Assembly (NCBI GenBank): GCA_026224875.1
Contig: JAMFRU010000082.1
Coordinates: 1 to 48,342, forward strand
Length of the DNA stretch: 48,342 nt
Reading direction: 5' to 3'
Source of the DNA: Acidocella sp.
GTDB lineage: Bacteria; Pseudomonadota; Alphaproteobacteria; Acetobacterales; Acetobacteraceae
The notes beneath the pieces were generated by a model that did no database searches, was not told where the DNA came from, and saw only the letters and a program-made list of their open reading frames with translations. The position numbers and the translations under genes are program-made. Below, piece by piece: positions 26,095-35,012 of the stretch; the first letter of the stretch is position 1, and every line of letters starts with the position of its first letter.

Positions 26095-28002
26095 TCACAG
26101 CCCGCCCGCGATCGTCTTGAAAATCGCCGCGGGCAGCATGCCCCCCAGCAGCTTGTTGGTGGGTGAATTATCATCATTGCCGAGCCATACGGCAATGATG
26201 TCGCCCTTGGCGTAGCCGATGAACCAGGCGTCGCGGAAATCCTGTGTCGTGCCGGTTTTGCCGGCGGTGTAGATATCCGGAATGAACGCACCCTTGCCGG
26301 TGCCGCTCGTTACCACCGCGCGCATCATATCGGCCACCTCCTGCGCCTGGCCTCCCGGCACCACCGGCACCGGCTGCACCACATTGGCCGGCGCACCGTT
26401 GATGGTCGCCACACCGTAAGGTGTGACGCGCGCGCCGCCATTGAAAAATGTGGCGTAGGCGCCCGCCATCTGCAGCACGCCCACCGCCCCGGTGCCGAGC
26501 GCCATGGTCGCATCATCGGGGAAATGATCGTTCAGCCCCAGCAGCTGCGCCACGGCGATAACCCGCTTCGCCCCGCCGGCGCGGAGTAAAATCCGGATCG
26601 CGGCCGTATTCATCGAATCCGCCAGCGCCTCGGTCATCGTCACATTGCCGCGGTAGCCTGCCTCGTAGTCATGCGGGTGATAGCCGCGAAAATACAGCGG
26701 CCCGTCGAACACGATGCTGTCCGGTGTCATGCCCGCGCGCAGCCCCGCCAGCCATACCACCGGCTTGATCGCCGAGCCCGTCTGCCGCCGGGCCAGCGTG
26801 GCGCGGTTATAGCCCTCACGATCGCCCACCCCGCCGATGAGCGCGCGCACCGCCCCGCTATGCGCATCCAGCACCACCACAGCACCCTGGGACACGCCCA
26901 GAGCGGGTTCTTGGGTAGCGATGGCATTATCCAGCACATTCTGCGCTGTCGCCTGTAGCGTGGCGTTCATAGTTGTGCGGAGCGTTATATCCTCGCCCTC
27001 GGGAATATCCGCTCCCTGCTGCTGCATCACCCATAATGCGAACCAAGAGGTACGGGAGACCGGCTGCGCCGCATTGGCCAGCTGCGCCACCGCCGCATTC
27101 TCCTCACCGGGGCTGATCGCCTGGGTCGCCACCATCGCATCCAGCACCTCGGTGGCGCGTGTGGCGGCATTTTGCGGGTTGGCCAGCGGGTTGAGGCTGG
27201 ACGGGGCTTTGGGCAGGCCGGCCAGAATCGCCGCCTGGGCGAGTGTGAGCTGTGCCGCCGGCACGCCGAAATACAGCCGCGCCGCGGCATCCACCCCATA
27301 GGCGCCCTCGCCCAGATACACGCGGTTCAGATAAATCCCCAGAATCTCGTCGCGGCTGTAATGGCGCGCCAGCCAGAGGGTTAAAAACGCCTCCTGCACC
27401 TTGCGCCGAATTGTCCGCTCATTACCCAGGAACAGGGTTTTCGCCACCTGCTGGGTCAGGGTCGAACCGCCCTGCACCACACGCCGGTGCAGCAGATCCA
27501 CCGCCAGCGCGCGAAAAATGCCCTCGCCGTCAAAGCCCCCGTGCTGGTAAAACCGCCTGTCCTCGATGGCGATGAACGCCGCCGGCACGTAAGGCGGCAG
27601 ACTGGCCGGCAGCACCACCTGGCCCGAGGCATCGCCGAACCGCGCCACAAGCAGGCCGGACGGGTCGAGCAGCAAAATCGCCGGGCGGCGCGGGGTGGTA
27701 ACGCTGGTGTCCGGGTTCGGCAGGTCCCAGGTGAACCAGACGGAGGCCAGAACCAGTACCACCCCGCCCCAGATGCCGGCGATGATGCAGGCGCGCGCCA
27801 CCACCCAGCCCAGCCGCGCATAACGGCGCAGGGTTTCGGGTACCGGCGGGGTTGGCAATTTGGCTTGGAGCTTGGCCTTTGGGATAGCCGACGGCTTGGC
27901 CGGGGGCTTAGAGCCCGGCGGCAGCGGCGCTTTCGGTCCAGCCCGGGGTTTCGGCGCCGGGCGCTTCGGAGGCGGGTTCTTCGGAGGCGGGCGGCTTGCC
28001 AT
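26095..28002 (-). CDS. Class A penicillin-binding protein (transglycosylase/transpeptidase)
   Basis: The 635-residue protein builds peptidoglycan. It has an unusually Pro/Lys-rich cytoplasmic tail (about residues 1-55) and one transmembrane helix (about 65-90). The GT51 transglycosylase domain follows, with AIEDRRFYQHGGFD, GGSTLTQQVAKTLFL and RKVQEAFLTLWLA. The transpeptidase domain has SxxK in TGSAIKPVVWLAG, SMN in ADSMNTAAIRILL and KTG in AGKTGTTQDFRDAWFIGY. It is a PBP1A/1C-like enzyme; the subclass is not certain. It is divergent from tRNA-Leu. Confidence 0.92.
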   Translation of the reverse strand: MASRPPPKNPPPKRPAPKPRAGPKAPLPPGSKPPAKPSAIPKAKLQAKLPTPPVPETLRRYARLGWVVARACIIAGIWGGVVLVLASVWFTWDLPNPDTSVTTPRRPAILLLDPSGLLVARFGDASGQVVLPASLPPYVPAAFIAIEDRRFYQHGGFDGEGIFRALAVDLLHRRVVQGGSTLTQQVAKTLFLGNERTIRRKVQEAFLTLWLARHYSRDEILGIYLNRVYLGEGAYGVDAAARLYFGVPAAQLTLAQAAILAGLPKAPSSLNPLANPQNAATRATEVLDAMVATQAISPGEENAAVAQLANAAQPVSRTSWFALWVMQQQGADIPEGEDITLRTTMNATLQATAQNVLDNAIATQEPALGVSQGAVVVLDAHSGAVRALIGGVGDREGYNRATLARRQTGSAIKPVVWLAGLRAGMTPDSIVFDGPLYFRGYHPHDYEAGYRGNVTMTEALADSMNTAAIRILLRAGGAKRVIAVAQLLGLNDHFPDDATMALGTGAVGVLQMAGAYATFFNGGARVTPYGVATINGAPANVVQPVPVVPGGQAQEVADMMRAVVTSGTGKGAFIPDIYTAGKTGTTQDFRDAWFIGYAKGDIIAVWLGNDDNSPTNKLLGGMLPAAIFKTIAGGL

Positions 28003-28098
28003 GCGCCGATTGCTGCACGTCCGGGCCGTGGGCGGTCAACGGTTATTGGCCCGCATATATTGCCCCGCCCACGCAGTCCGGCTAGGTGGGGGGCATGA

Positions 28099-28185
28099 GT
28101 GGGTGTGGCGGAATGGTAGACGCACCGGACTTAAAATCCGTTGGGACATAGTCCTGTGGGGGTTCGAGTCCCCCCACCCGCACCA
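28099..28185 (+). tRNA. tRNA-Leu (anticodon TAA)
   Basis: The 87-base gene includes an encoded CCA. The acceptor stem is GTGGGTG with CACCCGC (one G-T pair), followed by a D arm (GGCGGAATGGTAGACGC). The anticodon loop is CTTAAAA with anticodon TAA at 28132-28134. There is a long variable arm and a T arm with GGTTCGAGTCC. The long variable arm and TAA anticodon identify leucine. The DNA beyond its 3' end is scarred, and tRNA 3' ends are common integration sites. Confidence 0.96.
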
Positions 28186-28295
28186 TTCCACTTATATATT
28201 ATGAAGACAGTGTGCTTCAGCCTGCCCGATCCCGCTTGACGGCATAGCAGGGGACCAACGGCCAAAATCAGGCCGTCAGTCCTATCGCTATAATC

Positions 28296-29270
28296 TCAGA
28301 CGAGTTCAGCCATTGCACTTGGCGCAAAACCTTTAAGCGCGCCGTACTCGCCCTGGTGAACTTTGCGCACCCAGGCTGGGTCGCTCAGCAGCGCGCGCCC
28401 AACGGCGATCAGGTCGAACTCGCCACGCTCTAAACGCTCGACCAGACTTTCAAGCCCAGCCGGCTCGGAACTCTGGCCCTGGAACGCGGTGAGCAAATCA
28501 CCGGACAATCCTACCGAGCCAACACTGATCGTCGCGGCACCCGTAAGCTTCTTCGCCCAGCCGGCGAAATTAAGCCCTGCCTCGCCATCGATTTCAGGGA
28601 ACTCCGGCTCTCAGAACCGCCGCTGCGAGCAATGCAGCACGTCCACGCCGGCTGCCACCAGCGGGGCCAGCCAGTCGGTCATCGCCGTGGGGGTGGCCAC
28701 CAGCCGCACCGCATAATCCTGCTGCTTCCACTGGCTAACGCGCAGGATAATGGGGAAATCCGGACCGACTGCCTGGCGCACCGCCGCCACGACCTCGGCC
28801 GCGAACCGCGACCGCTCTTTCAGACCAGCACCCCCATACCGGTCCTCGCGGATATTCGTGCCGTCCCAGAAAAACTGGTCGATCAAATACCCATGAGCAC
28901 CGTGGATTTCCAACGTATCAAAACCGAGCCGCTTCGCGTCAGCCGCCGCGCGTGCAAACACCGCAATGGTATCGGCGATATCCTTCTCGCTCATGGCCAA
29001 ACCACGCGGCTTGCCTGGTGCTACCAACCCGGACGGGCTTTCAACCGGAACCTCCGGCTCCCAGCCGCTCTGCCCGGGCAAAGAGCTGACATGCCAAATC
29101 TGCGGCCCCATCTTGCCGCCACCCGCATGCACCTCGTCGATCACCTGCTGCCAGCCGGCCAACGCAGCCTCACCATGGAAAAATGGAATGCCAGCTTCAT
29201 TGCGCGCGGCCGGACGATCGATCACCGTCCCTTCGGACAAGATCAGACCGACGTCATCCTCCGCTCGGCG
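28296..29270 (-). pseudogene. Old Yellow Enzyme (NADH:flavin oxidoreductase), broken by a stop and truncated
   Basis: Two minus-strand open segments (28611-29240 and 28296-28508) lie in the same frame and together read as an Old Yellow Enzyme: SEGTVIDRPAARNEAGIPFF, EIHGAHGYLIDQFFWDGTN, REDRYGG, VLHCSQRRF, then EPEFPEIDGEAGLNFAGWAKKL, SVGSVGLSG and FDLIAVGRALLSDPAWV. The only break is a TGA at 28611-28613, exactly where homologues have Trp (RRFWEPEF). TGG to TGA is a one-base change. The N-terminus is also missing: family similarity stops around RRAEDDVGLIL at about 29270, where a different gene fragment begins on the other strand. The gene is probably inactive. Confidence 0.85.
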
Positions 29271-29477
29271 GCCGCTGCCTGGACCGAGGAGGAGGACGAA
29301 GGGGCCGGCCCGGCTGGCATGCAGTTCCTCATGCGGCAGGTGGCATGCATCGGCGGCGGCACGACCGAGATCGCCCGCAACGTGATCAGCGAGCGTGTTC
29401 TTGGCATGCCGTGCGAGCTGTCCGGCGACCGCAACGTGACCTATCGCGATATTCCGCGCGGTCCAAAACGTGGTTGA
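29271..29477 (+). pseudogene. 3' fragment of an acyl-CoA dehydrogenase gene
   Basis: The last 68 codons of an acyl-CoA dehydrogenase-like gene remain: AAAWTEEEDEGAGPAGMQFL, then ACIGGGTTEIARNVISERVL and GMPCELSGDRNVTYRDIP. GGTTEIARNVISERVLGMP is the conserved C-terminal helix of the family. Upstream the frame runs into sequence that codes on the opposite strand for the Old Yellow Enzyme remnant, so the rest of the gene is lost. A longer open frame from 28632 exists but is antisense to that gene. Confidence 0.8.
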
Positions 29478-30198
29478 TCGTCCACATGATTGGCGGAAAC
29501 GTCAGGCAACGGCAGAACGCCCCGTTGCTGAAGCGGTAATATTCGACATTCGCCTGTAATTGGATTCTTAAGCTCGCTCCGCCTCATAGGGTACGTTATG
29601 GCCTGAAAAGCACAACGATGCAGGCACCGGCTTCAGCCTCAGCCAAAAGCCGAGCCCGCCACATATCAATCTAACAGCATTCCAAACACTTCATTGCTCG
29701 TTGGCTCAACATGCGGCGCGGTGCTAAAAAATGATCCCCAATACACAGACTAAACCAATATCAAGATTTTTGCGCTGAAAACCTGCTATGATTACTTAAG
29801 CTATCGTTTTATTGACAACATAAAAACTTTTCGCTTCAAGACGAAAATTTTCTTTGTGATAATTTAATAACAAAATCGCGACAGATTCGCTGCCTGATTT
29901 TTCAATCGGATTTCATCATAAAATCGTGATAACACGCACAAAATATTGTGCCATAAAAACCATAATTTTTTTCGATATCAACAAATATCCTGATTATACC
30001 TATAATTTTTGTGTCTACACATATTTAACGGAAATAAATCACTATATCACTTTGCCATTAATTAACGGATTGCAAGAAAATTTAACGAGCGAATTAAATA
30101 ACACTGCCGTATGGTTAACATCCGGATAAAAACCGACATCTCACCATTCGGAAAATGGATCACCATTCAGAAGTGTGATCACCAAGGAACAGACCTCT
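29478..30198. other. Gene-free, AT-rich stretch after the gene fragments
   Basis: About 720 bases hold no convincing gene. The first 250 bases are of mixed composition. From about 29,720 to 30,120 the DNA is strongly AT-rich (for example AAAATTTTC and AATTTAATAACAAAATCG), unlike any other part of the window. A 67-codon open frame at 29926-30129 lacks a ribosome binding site and family features. The end of the stretch supplies the ribosome binding site (AAGGAA) of the pilus-type operon and probably its promoter. Confidence 0.6.
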
Positions 30199-32244
30199 AT
30201 GATACTTTCCACATTCGGGAAGGTATTCACCAGACTCCGCGCGAGCCGACGTGCCGGGCTCGCCTTGATGACCGGACTGGCCTTACCTTTTCTCATCGGC
30301 GCCGCAGGTTTCGCCACTGATTCTGCTTTTTGGTTCGCCCAGCATTCAGCCTTGCAATCCGCGGTGGATGCCGGGGCCTTGGCCGTGGCGCGGGATCTGG
30401 AAACCACCCCGGGCGGCCCCACCGCCCCTGACGCCATCACCACGGCCATCACCACCGATGCGGTGAACGCCGCCAATGCCGCCTCCAGCAATCAGTTTGG
30501 CCTGACCGCCGCCAGCCTCAATATCCAGACATTGGGCGCCGCCAGCCAGGGGGGTGACCCCCGCCGCGTACAGGTGGATGCCAGCGCGCCGGCCAAACTC
30601 TTCTTCTCCCCCGCCGTACACATGGGCAAATTCACCATCAGCACGCGCGCGGTGGCAGGGGTCAGCTATTCGCTCATCTCCACCCAGGCCACATGCCAGG
30701 CGCTGGATAGTTTCACTTATATCTATTCCACCGGCTTCGGCACGCTGGAGACGGCGCATTCCTCCGGCATCGATCCATATACCTGCGGGCAGGCGGCCAT
30801 TGTGCCGCCTTTGCCTAACACTGCCTATTGTAATGGCGGCATTCTCGGTTGCTCGCTGTCGCTGGTCACCACCCCCCTCGGCTTGAACGTCGGCGGCTCG
30901 CTTTTACCCATCGCGTTTCAAGTCGAGCCCAATGGGGCCGGGGGCGGCGGGCTGGTGCCAACACTAACGAGCGCTCTGGCCACCATTCCGAGCCTGCTTG
31001 GCGGCATGACGAGCACCTCCACCGCCGCGCCCAAGACCTATCTGAAAGGCCAATGCGCTCAGAATATCTGCAACATCCCCGCCGGCGTCTATCCGGGTGG
31101 CATCGTCATAGGCCCAGGTGTGACCTTCAACTTTGTCGCCGGCAGTGGCGGCAATACCTATTTCCTGTTGCTCAACGGCAATCTCGTCATCTCGACGCAG
31201 GCAGCCATTCAGGGCACCGCCGCCAATAACTTCACCTTCTTCATGCTCGGCGCCACACCCGGCGCCTATGTCTCTGAAAACCAGGTGCAGGTGAACCTCG
31301 CCCCCATCGCACAAGGCGCCATCACTTATACCAGTGCGGCAAGTTTCAACTACCAAAGCGTACTCGGCACGCAGATTTCGGCACCGTATTCCGAGATGTT
31401 CTATGCTCAGCAGCAGGCGGCATCTCCCTCGGCGGGGCTGGTGGGTAACTTGGGCCTGCCTGGCGGGAATGTGGTCGGCACCAACTACGTCACCGTCATG
31501 GCCGTCTGCCCGCAAGCCACATCTTTCTGTACCCCCTCATACAGCAGGACAGCGGCGCAATATCAGACCACCTTGCTGCCCTCCGCCAGTGGGGTCGTGC
31601 AGGTGCTGGCAAACCTGCTGGGCCAGAATACGCCCGTCAGCTCGCTCTCCAGTCAGCTGTTGAGCAACGCCGGGGAACAATCGACCACGACATTCGTCTC
31701 CGGCGTCCAGATCGCCAACGGCATCCCCACGGATTGGTCACAGTCTGAGGCGCAGACCGGAACACAGAGCGCCACCACGCAGCCCCTGGCCTACGCGCTC
31801 TCAGGCGTTAACCAGGTTCTGACCGGGCTTTTGAATCTGCTCGGACTCGGCGGCCTCAATTCAGCTGTGACGGATGTCTATAAAACCATCACACAAGGGC
31901 AGCCCCAGCTTACCAACACTGCTCCGATCTCCGGCAGCGGCGTCTTCCCCAATCAGGTCACGCAACTCCCCAGCAGTTCCTCCACCGCGGGCTGCTCGGC
32001 CGGCGCCACAAATCTCTACACTGGAGTTGCCAACATCCAGCCAAATTTCGGTCCCGCCTTCACCAACCTGGTCATTACCAGCGGCACCCAAAACCCGCAG
32101 AAGCTGGCGCTGACGACCACCGACACCATACTGATCTGCGGCACCACATCATCGGCTACCACCATCGCGCAGATTTTCCCCGGCCAGACCGGCATGACCG
32201 GCTCCGCCGCCGCTGGTGCCTCCACCCTGGCCTTGCTGCAATGA
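30199..32244 (+). CDS. TadG-like pilus assembly/surface protein
   Basis: The 681-residue protein begins with a basic segment and one hydrophobic helix in the Tad pattern (about residues 17-50: RAGLALMTGLALPFLIGAAG, then FATDSAFWFAQHSALQSAVD and AGALAVARD). This matches the N-terminal domain of TadG and related putative Flp assembly proteins. The rest is Ser/Thr/Gly/Asn-rich with few charges and probably beta-rich (GVYPGGIVIGPGVTFNFVAG). It contains several Cys pairs. No von Willebrand A domain was recognised. The ATG at 30199 has AAGGAA upstream. It overlaps the next gene by ATGA. Confidence 0.75.
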   Translation: MILSTFGKVFTRLRASRRAGLALMTGLALPFLIGAAGFATDSAFWFAQHSALQSAVDAGALAVARDLETTPGGPTAPDAITTAITTDAVNAANAASSNQFGLTAASLNIQTLGAASQGGDPRRVQVDASAPAKLFFSPAVHMGKFTISTRAVAGVSYSLISTQATCQALDSFTYIYSTGFGTLETAHSSGIDPYTCGQAAIVPPLPNTAYCNGGILGCSLSLVTTPLGLNVGGSLLPIAFQVEPNGAGGGGLVPTLTSALATIPSLLGGMTSTSTAAPKTYLKGQCAQNICNIPAGVYPGGIVIGPGVTFNFVAGSGGNTYFLLLNGNLVISTQAAIQGTAANNFTFFMLGATPGAYVSENQVQVNLAPIAQGAITYTSAASFNYQSVLGTQISAPYSEMFYAQQQAASPSAGLVGNLGLPGGNVVGTNYVTVMAVCPQATSFCTPSYSRTAAQYQTTLLPSASGVVQVLANLLGQNTPVSSLSSQLLSNAGEQSTTTFVSGVQIANGIPTDWSQSEAQTGTQSATTQPLAYALSGVNQVLTGLLNLLGLGGLNSAVTDVYKTITQGQPQLTNTAPISGSGVFPNQVTQLPSSSSTAGCSAGATNLYTGVANIQPNFGPAFTNLVITSGTQNPQKLALTTTDTILICGTTSSATTIAQIFPGQTGMTGSAAAGASTLALLQ

Positions 32245-32750
32245 GGCGCCTGCGGCTCGTACCAGCACTCAGGCGCCTGCGCCTCGCCCGCCGGGCCGTG
32301 GCATCGGTTGAATTCGCCATCTGCGGCGTGGCGTTTATCCTGATGTTGATGCTCGTCCTCAACCTTGGAGACCTCGCTCTCGTGCTGAGCGCCATGACCT
32401 ATTCCACACAGGTAACGGTGCGTGAGGCGGCGGTGCAATCGGGTGCCAACCTTGCCAACGCCGCGCAGGGCACGGTTGCAAGCTGCGTCTCGCAAACGCA
32501 AATCCTGGGGTATTTCAACAGTGCGATGCCATCGCTTCTGCCCCAGGCCACAAACGGCGGAACGGGTACCGGCGCGCCGACGATACAGGCGGTCTGGTCG
32601 CAGCCCGGCAGCAACGGCATCTATCTTCAGGTCACTGCAAGTTACAACTGGGTACCGTTTGGCGCACGCACCTTGGCTGTGCCGCTCAAAGTGAGCGAGA
32701 CGCAGATGATCAGCGGCACATCAGGATCGGTAACAATGCAATGCAGTTGA
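32241..32750 (+). CDS. TadE-like minor pseudopilin
   Basis: The 169-residue protein has a basic leader (RRLRLVPALRRLRLARR) followed by AVASVEFAICGVAFILMLML. This is the TadE pattern, a prepilin-like site with Val-Glu-Phe before a single hydrophobic helix. The helix continues into the LGDLALVLSAMTYSTQVTVR segment typical of TadE. The soluble remainder is beta-rich, with Cys near both ends. It is coupled to the genes on both sides by overlaps. Confidence 0.78.
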   Translation: MRRLRLVPALRRLRLARRAVASVEFAICGVAFILMLMLVLNLGDLALVLSAMTYSTQVTVREAAVQSGANLANAAQGTVASCVSQTQILGYFNSAMPSLLPQATNGGTGTGAPTIQAVWSQPGSNGIYLQVTASYNWVPFGARTLAVPLKVSETQMISGTSGSVTMQCS

Positions 32751-33157
32751 ACCTGACAAAAACGGATCGCGCCAGCGTGTCCGTGGAAATGGCGCTGGTT
32801 ACGGTGTTTCTGTTCTTCCCGCTGCTGGCGGGGCTTACCGATATTCTCTTCATCGTCGCGGCGAAATACCAGCTGAACGGAGCTCAGCAGGCGCTCTATG
32901 CCTATGCCTGGAACAACCCAACCAGTGCGACCGATCCCAACCAATTGCAAAACGTGCTGAACAATATCAACCAGCATTCGCTGCCGCAGGTAACGCTCTC
33001 CTCCTACGCGTATAGCGTTGCAACACCGCAATGGGGCCAGGGCGGCACGTCCGTTTCGGTCACCTATACTTTGGTCTCCAAGGTCGCACTCCCGGTGCCG
33101 GTCGGGTTCACCAACCCGTTCACCGTCAGCACATCGGGTTCGGTGCAGCTGCAGTAG
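32741..33157 (+). CDS. TadE-like minor pseudopilin
   Basis: The 138-residue protein begins with a polar leader, then RASVSVEMALVTVFLFFPLL and AGLTDILFIVAAKYQLNGAQQ. The Val-Glu before the helix and the Asp in its middle are as in TadE/TadG minor pilins. Its start overlaps the previous gene by ten bases. The three genes together look like a minor-pilin set; no secretin, ATPase or prepilin peptidase is nearby. Confidence 0.72.
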   Translation: MQLNLTKTDRASVSVEMALVTVFLFFPLLAGLTDILFIVAAKYQLNGAQQALYAYAWNNPTSATDPNQLQNVLNNINQHSLPQVTLSSYAYSVATPQWGQGGTSVSVTYTLVSKVALPVPVGFTNPFTVSTSGSVQLQ

Positions 33158-33205
33158 GCGGGTTACAGATGCGGCCCCGTCATGGCCCTATTTGTTGCAA
33201 TTTCC

Positions 33206-33622
33206 CTACTTTACCAGAGAGACCAGCGGCACGGCCGAGCCCATGCTGTCCTTATAAGCCAGCGCCGCACTCCCCGCGGGATAACCATTGCGCTGCAGAA
33301 TATACGCCATCACATCCTCATCCTCGGTCTGGCTCAGGCTGCCGGGTGCCGTGGCCGGCATCTGCTGGGCGACCATGCCAAACACCGAGCCCACGGTCAC
33401 ATCCGCCCCTGGCGCGGCAAACCCCTGGCCAATCAGCCCTGGTCCGGCCCCGCCCTTCAAATCCGCGCCATGGCACATGGCGCAGCTCTGCACGAATACA
33501 CCGGCCCCAGCCGTGGCCTGCGCCGCCGTGTACAAAGCCGGTGGCCCCGCCGCCCAGGCAGCACCCGGCAACAACAGGCCGGCAATGGCCGCGCCGATCT
33601 TCAACACCCCATATTGCTGCAA
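33206..33622 (-). CDS. Small periplasmic class I cytochrome c
   Basis: The 138-residue protein has a Sec signal peptide (IGAAIAGLLLPGAAWA-A) and one haem-binding site, QSCAMCHGADLKGG. The Met ligand is probably in VAQQMPATAPG, and the C-terminal helix is TEDEDVMAYILQRNGYP. The layout resembles cytochrome subunits of alcohol or sugar dehydrogenases, but no dehydrogenase gene adjoins it. It points away from cysK and towards the TadE-like genes. Confidence 0.87.
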   Translation of the reverse strand: MQQYGVLKIGAAIAGLLLPGAAWAAGPPALYTAAQATAGAGVFVQSCAMCHGADLKGGAGPGLIGQGFAAPGADVTVGSVFGMVAQQMPATAPGSLSQTEDEDVMAYILQRNGYPAGSAALAYKDSMGSAVPLVSLVK

Positions 33623-33692
33623 AATATCCGCTCCGCTTATTGACGTAAGAATTGGCTAAGAGACTGTTTGAGAGGCCCTCCGGCGACATTAC

Positions 33693-33774
33693 CCCGTCAT
33701 TCCCGCGAAAGCGGGAATCTGTGACTCCCATGGCCTTGGGAGCCAGAGATCCCCGCTTTCGCGGGAATGACGGG
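33693..33774. repeat. Long hairpin repeat with CCCGCGAAAGCGGG core
   Basis: The left arm (33693-33715) begins CCCGTCATTCCCGCGAAAGC. The right arm (33752-33774) is its exact reverse complement. A second stem, CTCCCA with TGGGAG, lies inside. The 14-base core CCCGCGAAAGCGGG also occurs in the inverted-repeat element at 47841-47854. Similar sequences are scattered in many proteobacterial genomes as REP- or MITE-like elements. It lies in the gap between the cytochrome c and cysK genes, away from coding DNA. Confidence 0.8.
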
Positions 33775-33858
33775 AGCGTATGGGACTTTTAAAACAATCT
33801 TTAAGATTTGCTTGGTATAAACCATTCATCCCAACCGGATACATCTCCCAAAACCAGC

Positions 33859-33894
33859 ATCGCCCCGCCGTATTTCCACGGCAGGGCGATTTTT
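33859..33894. terminator. Hairpin downstream of cysK
   Basis: ATCGCCC-c-GCCGT pairs with ACGGC-a-GGGCGAT around a seven-base loop, 14 bases beyond the cysK stop codon on its transcript strand. A T-run is seen on the plus strand; on the cysK strand the following bases are only moderately T-rich. It probably stops or stabilises the cysK transcript. Confidence 0.5.
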
Positions 33895-33907
33895 CAGACG
33901 GCGAGCT

Positions 33908-34822
33908 TTAAGCTGGCAGAAAATCCGGAACCGACAGATACCGCTCGCCTGTGTCGTAATTGAAACCCAGCACACGGCTGCCCTTGGGCAATTCCGGCAA
34001 TTTCTTGGCAATCGCCGCCAGCGTGGCGCCGGAGGATATGCCCACCAGCAGCCCCTCTTTCGCCGCCGAACGCCGGGCGAATTCCTTCGCCTCCTCGGCC
34101 TCCACCAGAATCACGCCATCAATGGCCGCCATATGCAGATTGGGCGGAATGAACCCCGCCCCGATGCCCTGAATCGGGTGCGGCGCCGGCGCCCCCCCCG
34201 AAATCACCGGCGAGGCCGAAGGCTCCACGGCCAGAACTTTCAACCCCGGCCAGTGCTTTTTCAGCTCTTCCGCGCAGCCGGTAATATGCCCGCCCGTGCC
34301 CACGCCGGTGACGATATAATCCAGCCCGTCCGGAAAATCGGACAGGATTTCCAGCGCCGTGGTGCGGGCGTGAATATCGATATTGGCCTGGTTCTCGAAC
34401 TGCTGCGGAATCCACGCCCCCGGATGCTGCGCTGCCAGCTCATCGGCCCGCGCAATCGCCCCGCGCATGCCTTTTTCGCGCGGCGTTAAGTCAAAACTCG
34501 CGCCGTAGGCCTGCATCAGCCGCCGCCGCTCGATGGACATGCTCTCCGGCATCACCAGTATGAGCCTGTAGCCCTTCACGGCTGCCACCAGGGCCAGCCC
34601 CACCCCGGTGTTGCCAGAGGTTGGCTCGATGATCAGCCCGCCTGGCTGCAATGCTCCGGAGGCTTCCGCCGCCTCCACCATGGCCAGCGCAATACGGTCC
34701 TTAATCGAGCCGCCTGGGTTGGCGCGCTCGGATTTCACCCAGACATTATCTTCCGGAAACAGCCGGCCGAGCCTGATATGCGGGGTTTTACCAATGGTTT
34801 CGAGGACAGAGTTGACCGGCAT
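33908..34822 (-). CDS. cysK: Cysteine synthase A (O-acetylserine sulfhydrylase)
   Basis: The 304-residue PLP enzyme makes cysteine from O-acetylserine and sulfide. The PLP Lys is in [12 protein letters not shown]. The phosphate-binding loop is in [11 protein letters not shown], and [15 protein letters not shown] binds substrate. The start at 34822 has GGAG six bases upstream; an in-frame ATG at 34834 overlaps this site. It would use the O-acetylserine made by the serine acetyltransferase encoded at 39258-40196. Confidence 0.94.
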   Translation of the reverse strand: MPVNSVLETIGKTPHIRLGRLFPEDNVWVKSERANPGGSIKDRIALAMVEAAEASGALQPGGLIIEPTSGNTGVGLALVAAVKGYRLILVMPESMSIERRRLMQAYGASFDLTPREKGMRGAIARADELAAQHPGAWIPQQFENQANIDIHARTTALEILSDFPDGLDYIVTGVGTGGHITGCAEELKKHWPGLKVLAVEPSASPVISGGAPAPHPIQGIGAGFIPPNLHMAAIDGVILVEAEEAKEFARRSAAKEGLLVGISSGATLAAIAKKLPELPKGSRVLGFNYDTGERYLSVPDFLPA

Positions 34823-35012
34823 CTCATTCTCCATGATTTTTATAGAGTTATACGCCACAGCTGCCACGGCGCAAGCCCCTACCGCGAATGCGGCGTAATC
34901 CGTATGGCGCGACTATACCGGCAAATAGGTGCCGGCACAGCCCGCCCCAAGTGGCGCAACAAAAAGGGCGGACCCACAGGCTCGCCCTTTTCCTACTCAA
35001 TGCTCGCCAGCT

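Noticed and set aside
28611-28613. The TGA read as selenocysteine or as reassigned Trp
   Set aside because: No selenocysteine insertion hairpin was seen, the family has Trp there, and other genes in the window use TGA as a stop.
28632-29477. A 281-codon plus-strand frame read as a single protein
   Set aside because: Only its last 68 codons resemble a protein family; the rest is antisense to the Old Yellow Enzyme remnant.
29926-30129. A 67-codon plus-strand frame in AT-rich DNA
   Set aside because: There is no ribosome binding site, no similarity, and an amino acid make-up that simply reflects the AT-rich sequence.
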